From Thermoanaerobacterium sp. CMT5567-10 (lineage in GTDB: Bacteria; Bacillota; Thermoanaerobacteria; Thermoanaerobacterales; Thermoanaerobacteraceae): a DNA stretch of 64,000 nt. The stretch is from positions 1,041,001-1,105,000 of the forward strand of contig NZ_CP130558.2 in the NCBI RefSeq assembly GCF_030534315.2. The letters run 5' to 3'. Made by a program: the position numbers and the translations under genes. The notes under the pieces are model-generated. The model saw nothing but the letters and a program-made list of their open reading frames with translations, was not told the DNA's origin and searched no databases. Position 1 is the first letter of the stretch. The number at the start of each line of letters is the position of its first letter. Below are positions 53,284-63,689 of this stretch, piece after piece.

Positions 53284-56200
53284 ATGCTTTAACTGATATT
53301 TTCGTTCCCATCGTCACAGATACGTGATGTGTTTGTCCGTCATCCTTGAGAGCAATTTTATTATCATTCATTATCTTTCCATCAACATTGATCTCCTGTA
53401 CACCCTTGTTTACTCTTTCGGGATTTTCTATCTGTATTATATATTTAGTATTATTTTTGTATATATATTCTATTTTGTATTTCGTCCAATCCTTTGGCAC
53501 ACATGGATCTATAACAACCATATCTTTTTCTTTTTTAAATCCTAAGATGTGTTCAATTCCCACTCTGTACATCCATCCAGAAGAACCAGTGTACCATGTC
53601 CAACCACCTCTACCTATGTTTGGTTCTACTGCGTAGACATCGGCAGCCATGACATAAGGCTCAACTTTATACTTGGAGTTTTCAATAGGCGTCCTGGAAT
53701 GATTTATTGGATTTATCATGGAATAAAGCCTATACGCTTTATCCCCATCGCCAACTACAGCATATGCCATTATAGCCCATATTGCTGCATGTGTATACTG
53801 ACCTCCATTTTCTCTCACACCAGGCACATATCCTTTAATGTAGCCGGGGTTTAGATCACCTTTGTCAAAAGGTGGAGACAGAAGCTTTATAATGGCATTG
53901 TCATAATCTATCAAGTAATTTTCCAGTGCATCAAGCGCTTCTTTTACCCTCTCCCATTTGGCTGCACCAGATATTGCTGCCCAAGATTGTGCTATTGAAT
54001 CTATTTTGCATTCATTATTTTGACTAGAACCAAGCGGAATTCCGCTGTCAAAGTATGCCCTTCTATACCAGCTTCCGTCCCATCCATTTTCTTCAATTGA
54101 TTTGATTATGTCATCGGCAACCTTTTTGTATTTTTCAACCCTCTCGTAGTCGTTATTTTCAATACAAACTTGTATAAACTTTTTAAGTGTAACATACATA
54201 AACCACCCAAGCCATATGCTCTCACCTTTTCCTTTGTTGCCCACCATATTCATTCCATCATTCCAGTCGCCAGAACCCATCAGTGGTATTCCATGCTGGC
54301 CAAATTTCAATGAATGTTCTATGGCTCTTATACAATGCTCATAAACTGTCGCAACTTCATCTGATACTACTGGTTTGCCATACCTTTCGTCTTCTTCATC
54401 CTTTAGCAGTTCTTCGTCCAAAAAAGGCATTTTAACATTTAGTATTTCCGTGTCACCTGTCACGCTTACGTAATCCGCTACAGCATAAGGCAACCAGAGA
54501 AGATCGTCTGAATATTTTGTCCTTATGCCTCTATCTGTACCCGGATGCCACCAATGGAGAACATCTCCTTCTTTGAATTGATGTGCACAGGCATTTAATA
54601 TTTGAGCCCTCGTAAGTTCCGGTGCCACATATACTACATTCATAGTATCCTGTAGCTGATCTCTAAAACCATATGCGCCGCCTGCCTGATAAAATGCAGA
54701 TCTTGCCCATACTCTGCAGGATATGGTCTGATAAAGGAGCCATCCATTTAAAAGCAGGTCCATAGACTTATCCGGCGTGCTTACCTGTATGGTTCCAACA
54801 AAATTGTTCCAAAACGTATCCACATAACTCAAAGCTTCTTTCACATTATCCAGATTTTTGTAATAATTTATTATGCGATTGACCTCATCTGTCGACATGC
54901 CTGTTCCCAGCAAAAATACCAGCTCTTTTTCCTCATTTTCCTCTAAATCGACATTAATTTGTATTGCAGCACATGGACTAAACCCAACTCCAACATTATT
55001 CGATAGAGATTCTCTTTTTAATGATTCTGGTCGCTTGGTGTCAAAATCAGGTCCCAGAAATTCCGACATATCTCCCGTATATGATTGTATTTTATAAGAC
55101 GCACTTACAAAAGATATTCTGTCAGGGAAATCTTCATTAAACACGTTTTTTATAAGCAGTGCATTCATGTCTTTGTTCATTTCCGTCACTATATAAGGCG
55201 ACGTTAAATTTTCAAAGACACCCAATACAGGTTTTACATAATAGTATAGACTTAACATCCTTTTTTCGCCGCTAATATTTTTAAGTTTTACAAGCGATAT
55301 TTTCACAGTATCATTCATTGGTACAAACTCTAACATTTCATGGCTTATTCCTGAGCAAACATGTTTAAACAATGTATGTCCAAATCCATGCTCTGCAATA
55401 TACTGTCCACCATCTCTTATGGGTTTGGCTGTAATCGTCCAAAATGCACCTGTTAAATCATCCCTGATGTATAAGATTTCCCCGCTTTCATCTAAAACAG
55501 GATCGTTTGACCATGGTGTAATCTTGTATTCTCTACTGTTCTCTGACCAGGTGTAGCCACTGCCTGACTCAGAAACTTGAAAGCCAAATTTGTAGTTTGA
55601 AATTACGTTTATCCACGGCATAGGCGTCTCCTTGTCACCATCCAAATCTATCACGTATTTATGTCCATCAATAGAAAACCCACCATATCCATTGCTGTAA
55701 TACAGTGGTATATTTTCTGGCAGCGGAACAGGGTAATTTTTTTCTGCAATTTTTATATCAAGCAATTTGGATTTACTATCTTTTTCACCAGCATCATATT
55801 CAAGCTGCTTCTCAATAGGCATGTCAGCGGTAAGCGAAAGCCTTGCAACAGTATTTAATAAAATGTAATCTTCATCTTTTAAATTGCTTTTATTAAGCAG
55901 AAATACACCACCATATTCTCCTATTATGTTGTATGCAAAACTGCCGCTTATTACATCCTTAATCTTGTCGCCTAATGCATCAATGTAACCGCCTTTATCA
56001 TTATTTAAAATCACCAAATCTACATATAATCCTTTCATCCTCCAATACTCATGAGCCTTCAGCAGTTGCTTCAATATTGGTATCTCCTCTTTTTTGCTGA
56101 TTTCTAAAAGCACTATTGGAATATCACCGGATATACCGTACGCCCACAGTCCAGATTGGCCTTTTCTATTTTTCAATAAGTAATCTACCTTTTTCATCCT

Positions 56201-59200
56201 AACAGGACTTAAATATATTATGTGCGGCAGCATCTGCTGAAAAAGACCTAACTCGTCTGACTTTAAGTTGAGATAGTCTAACTCCACTTTACCGCGGGAT
56301 ACTGACATTTCAAATGCCCTTTCGGTAGCTCCGGCATTTTTATACTTGTTTGCTAGTTTTACAACCTCAGATTTCGATTCTGCCACAGCAGTAATGAAAA
56401 TTACTCTAGCCGTCTGATTTGGTTCCAATTTTATTCTTTTTCTCAAAGACATGACAGGATCAAGGACAGGACCGTCTGAATTCGATAATGGTCTGTCTGC
56501 TTCAAGAGCTCTGGGATTCCTAAGAGTCCTGCCTCTACCTATAAACTTTGTTCTGTCTGTCTCAAACTGTGTATCACCTATTGTATCACCGCCTTCAACA
56601 GAAACAGCGTGAGCAGCCCACAGAGATGATTTTCCTAAATCTCTAGGTCTTCTGTTGGCAACTATCATATCACTGTCAAACAAAATCTCTGTTTTTATAA
56701 ACAACTTATTAAAAGCCGGATGGGCTATATCAGCATTAATATCGCTTAAAACTGGTTCAAAATAGCTTGTCACCTCCAGTGTCCTTGAATGACTACTATG
56801 ATTTTTCAATGTGACACGCCTTATCTCCACATTATCCTCAGGAGAAACAATCACCTCTGTCTCAGTATCAATATTACCAACCTTTTTTATAAACTTGGCC
56901 ATGTCTTGCTTAAATACTACTTTGTACTTTTCATCTTTTGCATAAAATGGAGCATACGTTGTTGACCAAGTAGTGTTTGAGTTTGTATTCTGCACAAATA
57001 TAAATGTTCCGTGAATCTCATCCAGGCTATTTTTCCACCTTGTTATATTTGTTCCTTCTTTTTTGCTGTAACCAGTACCTCTATCTGTTAAAAGCACAGA
57101 GTAATCTCCATTTGAGAGAATATGGACTTGTGGAAGAAAGCTATCTAATTCCTCTATCACTCTCACTGTCTTTACTTCTTCCCTCTTTGGCTCTTCAAAT
57201 TCCCTTTGTGCCTCTATTTCTTCTTTAAGCAGCATTGTACCATCTGGTACTCTCTCTTGTAGCAATATTTCAACTGATTTTATATAAGGATCTGAATGAA
57301 ATCTTTTCTGCATCACATTTTTATTTATGAAGTTATTTAAAGCTAACATGCTCATACCCAGGTGGTGCGACATAAAGCTTTTAACTATAGCATATTTTTT
57401 CCCATAAGGCATCCTTTCTGGCGTAAAATCAATCGCCTCGTAAAAACCATACTTGCCTTCCATTCCCAGTTCTTTTAATTTTTTTATGTTTTTCACAACA
57501 GATTGAGGATCTATCTGCAAAGCCAGCATTGTTCCATACGGTGCTATCACAATGTCATGGGATAGTCCTCTTTTAAGGCCCAGCCAAGGCACTCCAAACG
57601 CCTTATACTGATAATTAAGCTTGATATCAAAAGAGTAAAAACCTGATTCAGATATCCCCCAGGGTATGTCATACTTTTTGGCATATTTTTTCTGCATCAT
57701 GATGACAAATTTATATGTCTGGTCTAAAAGCGTATTTTTGTAGTTCTTCATTATCAAAAGAGGCATAAAATATTCAAACATGGTTCCTGACCAAGAAACT
57801 AAGCCCCTTAAATAATTTTCTGCCGTTACCATCCTTCCCATTCTAAACCAATGTTTCACATCAATTTCTTTTTTTGCTATAGCTATAAAACTAGCCTGCC
57901 TTGCCTCTGATGCAAACAAATCATAATAGGACTTTGTCAATTTTTCATCTTCAATATTGTAGCCTATAGAAAAAAGCTGCCTTCTTGTATCAAATAAAGG
58001 TCTAAACTCTGTCTTTTCAACAAGATTGCTTAATCTGCCTATCAAATCATGTACCTTGTCTATCAAAGATGTAATTTTTTTATATGGCTCTATAAATTCT
58101 TCTGCCTCCATAGATGCGTGTGAATCTATAATTTCTTTATACCTGACTTTTAAACTATTTAATGAAATATCATTATTTAAATCAAACAATTTTTCGTATT
58201 CATTTTCTTTCTTGACAATTGGCAATAAATCTTCCAATTCTTTAATGAATGAATCGACAGTTTCTACAGTTTTTAGGTACCATCCATCCTCGTCATCCAA
58301 TTTTATACCATCCAATTCACTTTTTAGCCGATTAAGTTGTTGATACCAATCGCAGACAGTATAATCTCTGTTAGGCATCTCAAATTTTATTTTTTTATTT
58401 TTCACACCTTCATTTAATATGTTTATCAAGTCTAACAATCCATCCCGTAAATTTTCAGTTAAAGGCTTGTCTAAGACCTCTTTTAATCCTTCTTTAAGTA
58501 CTATCATATATCCAACAAGATTTCCGCTGTCAACTGTAGAGACATAGTATGGTTTAAGTGGCTCTAGACTATCTGTTTTATACCAATTGTAAAGATGTCC
58601 ATGCCATTTTTCCATTTTCTCTATGGTGGATACCGTCTTTTCGATTCTGTCTATCATCTCAGAAGTAGTAATATATCCAAAATCTCTAGCTGATATTGTA
58701 GATGAAAGATACAAACCAATATTTGTTGGAGAAGTCCTCCTTGCTACTCCTGCATAAGGATCTAGTTGGAAATTATCAGGAGGCAAATAATTATCCTGCT
58801 CCGTTGCAAAATCCTCAAAATACCTCCAGGTTTTTCTCGCTAATCTCCTTAGCTCTCTAATGTCTGATTCTTCCAAAGTTGATTCGTGTTCTACTATAGG
58901 ACAGCTTATCTTAAATGCAATGAAAGGCGATACAATCCATATTAATGCTGTAATTACAGAATAATACAGCATACCCGGTTTAAAATATGCGCTCGATAGA
59001 ATAAAAATGAACCCTACTAATATCGATATCCACATTTTGCTTAAAAAACTCAAAAAATCATTTTTAAGCCGCCTTTCCATATCTGCCGCTGTTATCCATT
59101 CTAAAAGATTTTTCTTTGATATATAGACTCTGTATAGAGTCCTAATTATCGCATCCATCATCATATAACTTTGATATGGCAAAAATGCAAACTGCAGTGC

Positions 59201-61909
59201 TCCTGTATAAAATGTATTTTTAATGCTGTTTGTAAATAAATTGTCGCGATTGTTTGACCTTGATCTAATCTTTCCTATCAAAATGTCAATCACACCAGCG
59301 ATAAAAGGTGCAAACATGACTAATAGCACCAATAAGTATGTTAACATGCTGTTTATTGGCAACAAAATACCAATGAACAACAGAAGCAGAGTAAATGGCG
59401 CTACAAGGCTTCTTCTCAAATTGTCGATTATTTTCCACTTTGAGATTATCGACAAAGGATTTTCTATGTAATCGCCATTTCTTGTTCTAATCCTTTTTGC
59501 AAGCCATGGTAAAAGCTGCCAATCACCTCTTACCCATCTATGCAGTCTCATCATATACGAATTGTACTTTGATGGAAAACCGTCAATTAACAAAATATCT
59601 GTCACAAGCCCTGTTCTCACAAAAGAACCTTCAAGCAAATCATGGCTTAAGACCGAATTGTCAGGTATCAAATCTTTAAGAATATTTCTAAATACCGCAA
59701 CATCGTATATTCCTTTGCCTGTAAAAATACCTTCCCCAAAGAGATCCTGATAAACATCAGAAACTGCACTCGTATAAGGATCAATACCGCCATATCCTGC
59801 GAATATCGCAGAAAAAATAGACGAACTGGAAGAGACAATGTCCACCCCAATCCTCGGTTGAAGAAGTCCATATCCTTCAACTACTATATTTCTTTCTCTG
59901 TCAATCACTGCTTTATTAAGTGGATGCATCATTGTCCCAATAAGTTTTTTAGCAGTATCCATTATTAAATTTGTATCTGCATCAAGTGTAATGACGTATT
60001 TTATACTTGGCAAATCTTCAACATTTACACTTTTTATGTAGAAACTTGTCTCTTTTGAACCATTTAAAAGTTCATTAAACTCGATTATGGCACCTCTTTT
60101 TCTTTCCCAGCCCATATACGCATTTTGCATTTCACAAAATACTCGCTTTCTATGGAAATAGAAAAATATATCTTTCCCTTTGGAGTATTTTTCGTTAAGC
60201 TCTCTTATGCCTTGAAGAGCACTGTTTATTATCTCCTCATCGTCATCCAATTTTTCTTTTTTAGTATCCTTAAAGTCTCCAACAACAGCAAAGTAAAGAT
60301 TATCTTCTTTATTTGATATATATATTACTTCCAACTGCGACAATAACTCTTTAACCCTTTTAACGCTTGTTAGCAGTGTCGGTATTATTACCATAGTCGC
60401 AGATTCTTCAGGTATACCGTTTTTAAGTTCTATCTTTGGTATTATTGTAGGCTTTTTAACATGTATTATCACCCAATTAACTGCCTGTACAACAATCTCG
60501 CTTACAGGTATTATAGATATAGCTGCTAAAGTAGCAGCATAAGCGACATTTGCACCTTTCATGATTAAAAGAACTGACAAAGCAGCTGCAATCAATATTG
60601 TCAATGCAATGATAGATGATATATAAAAGACGGCTATGTGTTTTTTTACGATACGATTTAATTTCAAATTGTTTTTCTTATGTCCTATTTTGCTTTCTAA
60701 TATGCTTCTACCCTTGCCTATTATATAAAATCCTACATGATTTATGTATCCTGGCTTGTTGTTGTCATTTAATACTTCCTTTGCACACTCCAAAGCTTTT
60801 CTGGCAACATATGTCTCTGACGTATTGTATCTTTTCGCTATCTCTTCAATTTCATGTCTGTAATAATCCCGCGATTCAAAATCCATCATCTCATATGTAC
60901 CGTCAGGATCCTGCCTCAATATCTGCTCTACGTTGCTAAGCTTTTCGAATATCTGCGCCCAATCTAATGTTGAAACATATTTAAGGCTGGTTATAGCATT
61001 ACCGATTGCCACCTGTCTTGCAGCTAATATTTGATGGTCTAGCTGGACTATATCAGATATATTCGTATCGTATTCTTGGAGAATTCTATCTATATATTGT
61101 ACTAGTATTGTTGAATCATCACCTTCCACCCTTATTCTTTGCAGCAATCTCTCAAAAAAGGATGTAGGTATTCTTCCTACAGTCAGCACTTTATCATGTA
61201 TTAATTTTTTAACATCATCAAATGTCATGTTCTTGTTTGCAAATATGATATTTGCAACTTCATCGGCTTTATTCCACTGTTTCTGTGTAATAACTATTTT
61301 TTCTGAGCTTCTTTTTATATTTTCAATCAATGCAATTCTTATCATCAAGCCCAGTGCCCACAGTTCACCACTTGACAAAAGCGACTTCGACTGGTAAGCA
61401 TTAATGAAATCTACGATTGTATCCTCATCAATTCTTCCGTCTGTATGTGATACTAGTTCCAATGCAATAGCATATACCCTTGGGTAACCTTTTAATATGC
61501 TGTTCTTAAGTCCTGGAAGCCCTGAATAATAACCTTTCGATAGGCTTTTTCTAATCTCTTTTACCTGTTCTTCAATGATGTAGAAATTATCTAAAAGCCA
61601 TTCAGCATCTTGTGATATTGATTGTGTTTCTCCAGCCATGTTAATGTTTCTGTAAACAGATTTTATGTAGCTATAGCTTTTGTTCATACGTGGTATAAGC
61701 ATATAATTTAGCTTAGTGTCTTTCATTACATAATGGTTCTGCGCCAAATCTTGAGCATGTCTCATTAGTTCATCATGATTCAGCAAAACATCATGTAAAT
61801 CCCTTTCTTCATAATCATTTAAATACCTATTGAAAATCATTAACAGAAATAGTATCAATAAAGCTCCTATTAATATATGTACAAATGTAATAAACTCCAA
61901 GAAAAACAC
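53282..61909 (-). CDS. Cyclic beta-1,2-glucan synthase-type giant protein (GT84/GH94)
   Basis: A 2875-residue protein. It starts with a membrane helix (3-22). Helices near 435-480 precede a GT84-type glycosyltransferase, with the metal motif LDADTNL near 643 and LHRWVRGDWQLLPW further on, and more helices follow near 860-1020. A glucoamylase-like region covers about 1080-1500 (GISESGFYSFD, MSHHLGMSML). Two beta-sandwich sets and a GH94 catalytic domain make up the C-terminus, with the general acid Asp in GSGDWNDGMN near 2546. Relatives (NdvB/Cgs) build and cyclise beta-1,2-glucan. The start is GTG 61909 behind AAGGAG. In Thermoanaerobacter-type bacteria such proteins occur without a known export partner. 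The product is likely beta-1,2-linked but untested. Confidence 0.88.
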   Translation of the reverse strand: MFFLEFITFVHILIGALLILFLLMIFNRYLNDYEERDLHDVLLNHDELMRHAQDLAQNHYVMKDTKLNYMLIPRMNKSYSYIKSVYRNINMAGETQSISQDAEWLLDNFYIIEEQVKEIRKSLSKGYYSGLPGLKNSILKGYPRVYAIALELVSHTDGRIDEDTIVDFINAYQSKSLLSSGELWALGLMIRIALIENIKRSSEKIVITQKQWNKADEVANIIFANKNMTFDDVKKLIHDKVLTVGRIPTSFFERLLQRIRVEGDDSTILVQYIDRILQEYDTNISDIVQLDHQILAARQVAIGNAITSLKYVSTLDWAQIFEKLSNVEQILRQDPDGTYEMMDFESRDYYRHEIEEIAKRYNTSETYVARKALECAKEVLNDNNKPGYINHVGFYIIGKGRSILESKIGHKKNNLKLNRIVKKHIAVFYISSIIALTILIAAALSVLLIMKGANVAYAATLAAISIIPVSEIVVQAVNWVIIHVKKPTIIPKIELKNGIPEESATMVIIPTLLTSVKRVKELLSQLEVIYISNKEDNLYFAVVGDFKDTKKEKLDDDEEIINSALQGIRELNEKYSKGKDIFFYFHRKRVFCEMQNAYMGWERKRGAIIEFNELLNGSKETSFYIKSVNVEDLPSIKYVITLDADTNLIMDTAKKLIGTMMHPLNKAVIDRERNIVVEGYGLLQPRIGVDIVSSSSSIFSAIFAGYGGIDPYTSAVSDVYQDLFGEGIFTGKGIYDVAVFRNILKDLIPDNSVLSHDLLEGSFVRTGLVTDILLIDGFPSKYNSYMMRLHRWVRGDWQLLPWLAKRIRTRNGDYIENPLSIISKWKIIDNLRRSLVAPFTLLLLFIGILLPINSMLTYLLVLLVMFAPFIAGVIDILIGKIRSRSNNRDNLFTNSIKNTFYTGALQFAFLPYQSYMMMDAIIRTLYRVYISKKNLLEWITAADMERRLKNDFLSFLSKMWISILVGFIFILSSAYFKPGMLYYSVITALIWIVSPFIAFKISCPIVEHESTLEESDIRELRRLARKTWRYFEDFATEQDNYLPPDNFQLDPYAGVARRTSPTNIGLYLSSTISARDFGYITTSEMIDRIEKTVSTIEKMEKWHGHLYNWYKTDSLEPLKPYYVSTVDSGNLVGYMIVLKEGLKEVLDKPLTENLRDGLLDLINILNEGVKNKKIKFEMPNRDYTVCDWYQQLNRLKSELDGIKLDDEDGWYLKTVETVDSFIKELEDLLPIVKKENEYEKLFDLNNDISLNSLKVRYKEIIDSHASMEAEEFIEPYKKITSLIDKVHDLIGRLSNLVEKTEFRPLFDTRRQLFSIGYNIEDEKLTKSYYDLFASEARQASFIAIAKKEIDVKHWFRMGRMVTAENYLRGLVSWSGTMFEYFMPLLIMKNYKNTLLDQTYKFVIMMQKKYAKKYDIPWGISESGFYSFDIKLNYQYKAFGVPWLGLKRGLSHDIVIAPYGTMLALQIDPQSVVKNIKKLKELGMEGKYGFYEAIDFTPERMPYGKKYAIVKSFMSHHLGMSMLALNNFINKNVMQKRFHSDPYIKSVEILLQERVPDGTMLLKEEIEAQREFEEPKREEVKTVRVIEELDSFLPQVHILSNGDYSVLLTDRGTGYSKKEGTNITRWKNSLDEIHGTFIFVQNTNSNTTWSTTYAPFYAKDEKYKVVFKQDMAKFIKKVGNIDTETEVIVSPEDNVEIRRVTLKNHSSHSRTLEVTSYFEPVLSDINADIAHPAFNKLFIKTEILFDSDMIVANRRPRDLGKSSLWAAHAVSVEGGDTIGDTQFETDRTKFIGRGRTLRNPRALEADRPLSNSDGPVLDPVMSLRKRIKLEPNQTARVIFITAVAESKSEVVKLANKYKNAGATERAFEMSVSRGKVELDYLNLKSDELGLFQQMLPHIIYLSPVRMKKVDYLLKNRKGQSGLWAYGISGDIPIVLLEISKKEEIPILKQLLKAHEYWRMKGLYVDLVILNNDKGGYIDALGDKIKDVISGSFAYNIIGEYGGVFLLNKSNLKDEDYILLNTVARLSLTADMPIEKQLEYDAGEKDSKSKLLDIKIAEKNYPVPLPENIPLYYSNGYGGFSIDGHKYVIDLDGDKETPMPWINVISNYKFGFQVSESGSGYTWSENSREYKITPWSNDPVLDESGEILYIRDDLTGAFWTITAKPIRDGGQYIAEHGFGHTLFKHVCSGISHEMLEFVPMNDTVKISLVKLKNISGEKRMLSLYYYVKPVLGVFENLTSPYIVTEMNKDMNALLIKNVFNEDFPDRISFVSASYKIQSYTGDMSEFLGPDFDTKRPESLKRESLSNNVGVGFSPCAAIQINVDLEENEEKELVFLLGTGMSTDEVNRIINYYKNLDNVKEALSYVDTFWNNFVGTIQVSTPDKSMDLLLNGWLLYQTISCRVWARSAFYQAGGAYGFRDQLQDTMNVVYVAPELTRAQILNACAHQFKEGDVLHWWHPGTDRGIRTKYSDDLLWLPYAVADYVSVTGDTEILNVKMPFLDEELLKDEEDERYGKPVVSDEVATVYEHCIRAIEHSLKFGQHGIPLMGSGDWNDGMNMVGNKGKGESIWLGWFMYVTLKKFIQVCIENNDYERVEKYKKVADDIIKSIEENGWDGSWYRRAYFDSGIPLGSSQNNECKIDSIAQSWAAISGAAKWERVKEALDALENYLIDYDNAIIKLLSPPFDKGDLNPGYIKGYVPGVRENGGQYTHAAIWAIMAYAVVGDGDKAYRLYSMINPINHSRTPIENSKYKVEPYVMAADVYAVEPNIGRGGWTWYTGSSGWMYRVGIEHILGFKKEKDMVVIDPCVPKDWTKYKIEYIYKNNTKYIIQIENPERVNKGVQEINVDGKIMNDNKIALKDDGQTHHVSVTMGTKISVKA

Positions 61910-61981
61910 ATCTCCTTTATCCCAAAATATAGTGACAAAATTATTATTCCCAATTTCCTATTATTTTTTCTCATAAAAATA

Positions 61982-62015
61982 AAAACAAGGTAAATATTAT
62001 TATGTACCTTGTTTT
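61982..62015 (-). terminator. Terminator of the RsmF-like gene
   Basis: An 11-bp perfect stem (62005-62015 with 61982-61992, 12-base loop) is followed on the minus strand by TTTTTATTTTT. Confidence 0.8.
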
Positions 62016-62026
62016 AAAAATTTATT

Positions 62027-63391
62027 TTATTTTCTTAAGCCTTTAGGATAATAGTTTTTTAACACACCTTTAACTACCTTTCCCCAACCGATTGAATAGC
62101 CATCAATTAAAAGAAGTACCCATCCGTCATCAATATCGATATTTAATGTTTCACCATGAATATATGATTCTATTTCATTAGCCCTCAAATTATAAATTCT
62201 CTTGGTCTCATCTTTTTTTAAAGCCATTGCCAGCCAATGAGATGGCTCAAATCTTCCTTTTTTTAACTGCCCCAGATCAAATCCACATCTATACACTTTT
62301 ATTCCAGATAAGTCCATCGTTTCTTCAGGAATATGATAAACATGATCACCTATCTTTTGTAAATTCAATTTTTCCACATCTATATTGAGATAATTGTCAA
62401 TAAAATCGTAAAAAAGTTTGTCAACAAAACCCTTTCTTTGTTTAAATTTTATTTTGCTATTGCTGCTCTTATCATAGCTGCCATTTTTTCTGAGTTTAGC
62501 TATAAAATGACCTTCGCCTTTTAATAAGTGTGGCCAAAGCCTTACACATTTTCTTAAGTCACTGCATCCATTGACCCATTCTGGATGTCCATTATCAAAT
62601 CCCTTATGCTTATAAATTTTTATTAATTCAAAGTCGCTGTGATTTTTTAGAAAATGGTCGATTACACCTTCATTTTCCTCCGGAGAAAATGTACACGTTG
62701 AATATACCATTATTCCACCAGACTTTAACATGCATGATGCACTATCCAATATCTTTTTCTGGCGATAGGCACAGCTTAACACATTTTTCAAAGACCATTC
62801 ATCTCTTGCCGTTTCATCTTTTCTGAACATTCCTTCACCAGAACATGGGGCATCAACAAGTATTTTATCAAAATAATCTTTAAATGTCTTTTCAAGTTTT
62901 TCTGGTGACTCATTTAAAATAACAGCATTTCTTATACCCATCCTTTCAATGTTTTCTGCAAGAACTTTTACTCTCTTTGAATTGATCTCATTTGATACTA
63001 ATAATCCTTCCCCATTGAGCTTTGAAGCTATGTGTGTAGATTTACCTCCTGGCGCCGCACTTAAATCTAATACGATATCCCCTGGCACAGGATTCAATGC
63101 TTCTACTACCGCCATAGCGCTTGGTTCCTGAATATAAAATAAACCAGCATCGTGGTAATAATGCTTTCCTGGTTTATCATTTTGATCATAGTAAAATCCT
63201 GTATCACACCATGGTACAGATATCAATCTAAATGGAGAAATCCTTAAAAACTCATCAACAGAAATCTTTAGCGTATTGACTCTAAGTCCCCTATAAGGCT
63301 CTTTTTCATATTCCCTCATAAACTTTTCGAAATCATCTTTTAACAGAAATCTCATCTTATTTACAAAGTCTTCTTTAATTTTCATAATCAT
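62027..63391 (-). CDS. RsmF/RsmB-family 16S rRNA m5C methyltransferase
   Basis: A 454-residue SAM enzyme of the NOL1/NOP2/sun family: the SAM loop DLSAAPGGKSTHIA, the catalytic cysteines in DAPCSGEGMFRKD and YSTCTFSPEENE, and an RsmF-type C-terminal PUA-like domain (about 300-450). It methylates a cytosine of 16S rRNA. The start is ATG 63391 behind GGTGA. It lies directly downstream of the rRNA operon on the same strand, separated by the rRNA terminator. Confidence 0.88.
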   Translation of the reverse strand: MIMKIKEDFVNKMRFLLKDDFEKFMREYEKEPYRGLRVNTLKISVDEFLRISPFRLISVPWCDTGFYYDQNDKPGKHYYHDAGLFYIQEPSAMAVVEALNPVPGDIVLDLSAAPGGKSTHIASKLNGEGLLVSNEINSKRVKVLAENIERMGIRNAVILNESPEKLEKTFKDYFDKILVDAPCSGEGMFRKDETARDEWSLKNVLSCAYRQKKILDSASCMLKSGGIMVYSTCTFSPEENEGVIDHFLKNHSDFELIKIYKHKGFDNGHPEWVNGCSDLRKCVRLWPHLLKGEGHFIAKLRKNGSYDKSSNSKIKFKQRKGFVDKLFYDFIDNYLNIDVEKLNLQKIGDHVYHIPEETMDLSGIKVYRCGFDLGQLKKGRFEPSHWLAMALKKDETKRIYNLRANEIESYIHGETLNIDIDDGWVLLLIDGYSIGWGKVVKGVLKNYYPKGLRK

Positions 63392-63483
63392 TTCATCACC
63401 ATAAAATATATAATCTTTAATTATCATTATAACTCTTTTATACAATATATGTGTCTATTATTTTATTGCTTATAAAAATCATA

Positions 63484-63525
63484 AACAAAAAAGAGATAGT
63501 CCATTTAAAACAGACTACCTCTTTT
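63484..63525 (-). terminator. rRNA operon terminator
   Basis: A 13-position stem (63513-63525 with 63489-63501, one G-U pair) is followed on the minus strand by a T-run. It lies about ten bases after the 5S 3' end. Confidence 0.85.
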
Positions 63526-63534
63526 ATAAATTTT

Positions 63535-63646
63535 TACCGGCAGCGACCTACTCTCCCGAGTAATCAGTACCATCGGCGCTGGAGGGCTTCACTTCCGTGT
63601 TCGGTATGGGAACGGGTTTTTAACCTCCGCTATTGCCACCGGAAAT
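63535..63646 (-). rRNA. rrf: 5S ribosomal RNA
   Basis: The minus strand contains the 5S signatures CCGGTGGCAATAGCGGAGG at the 5' side, CCCGTTCCCATACCGAACACG in the middle and GGTCGCTGCCGG at the 3' side; the ends pair. Boundaries are accurate to a few bases. Confidence 0.95.
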
Positions 63647-63689
63647 CTTTTTTCATTTGTTATAAATGAATCTTGAATACTGCACAATG

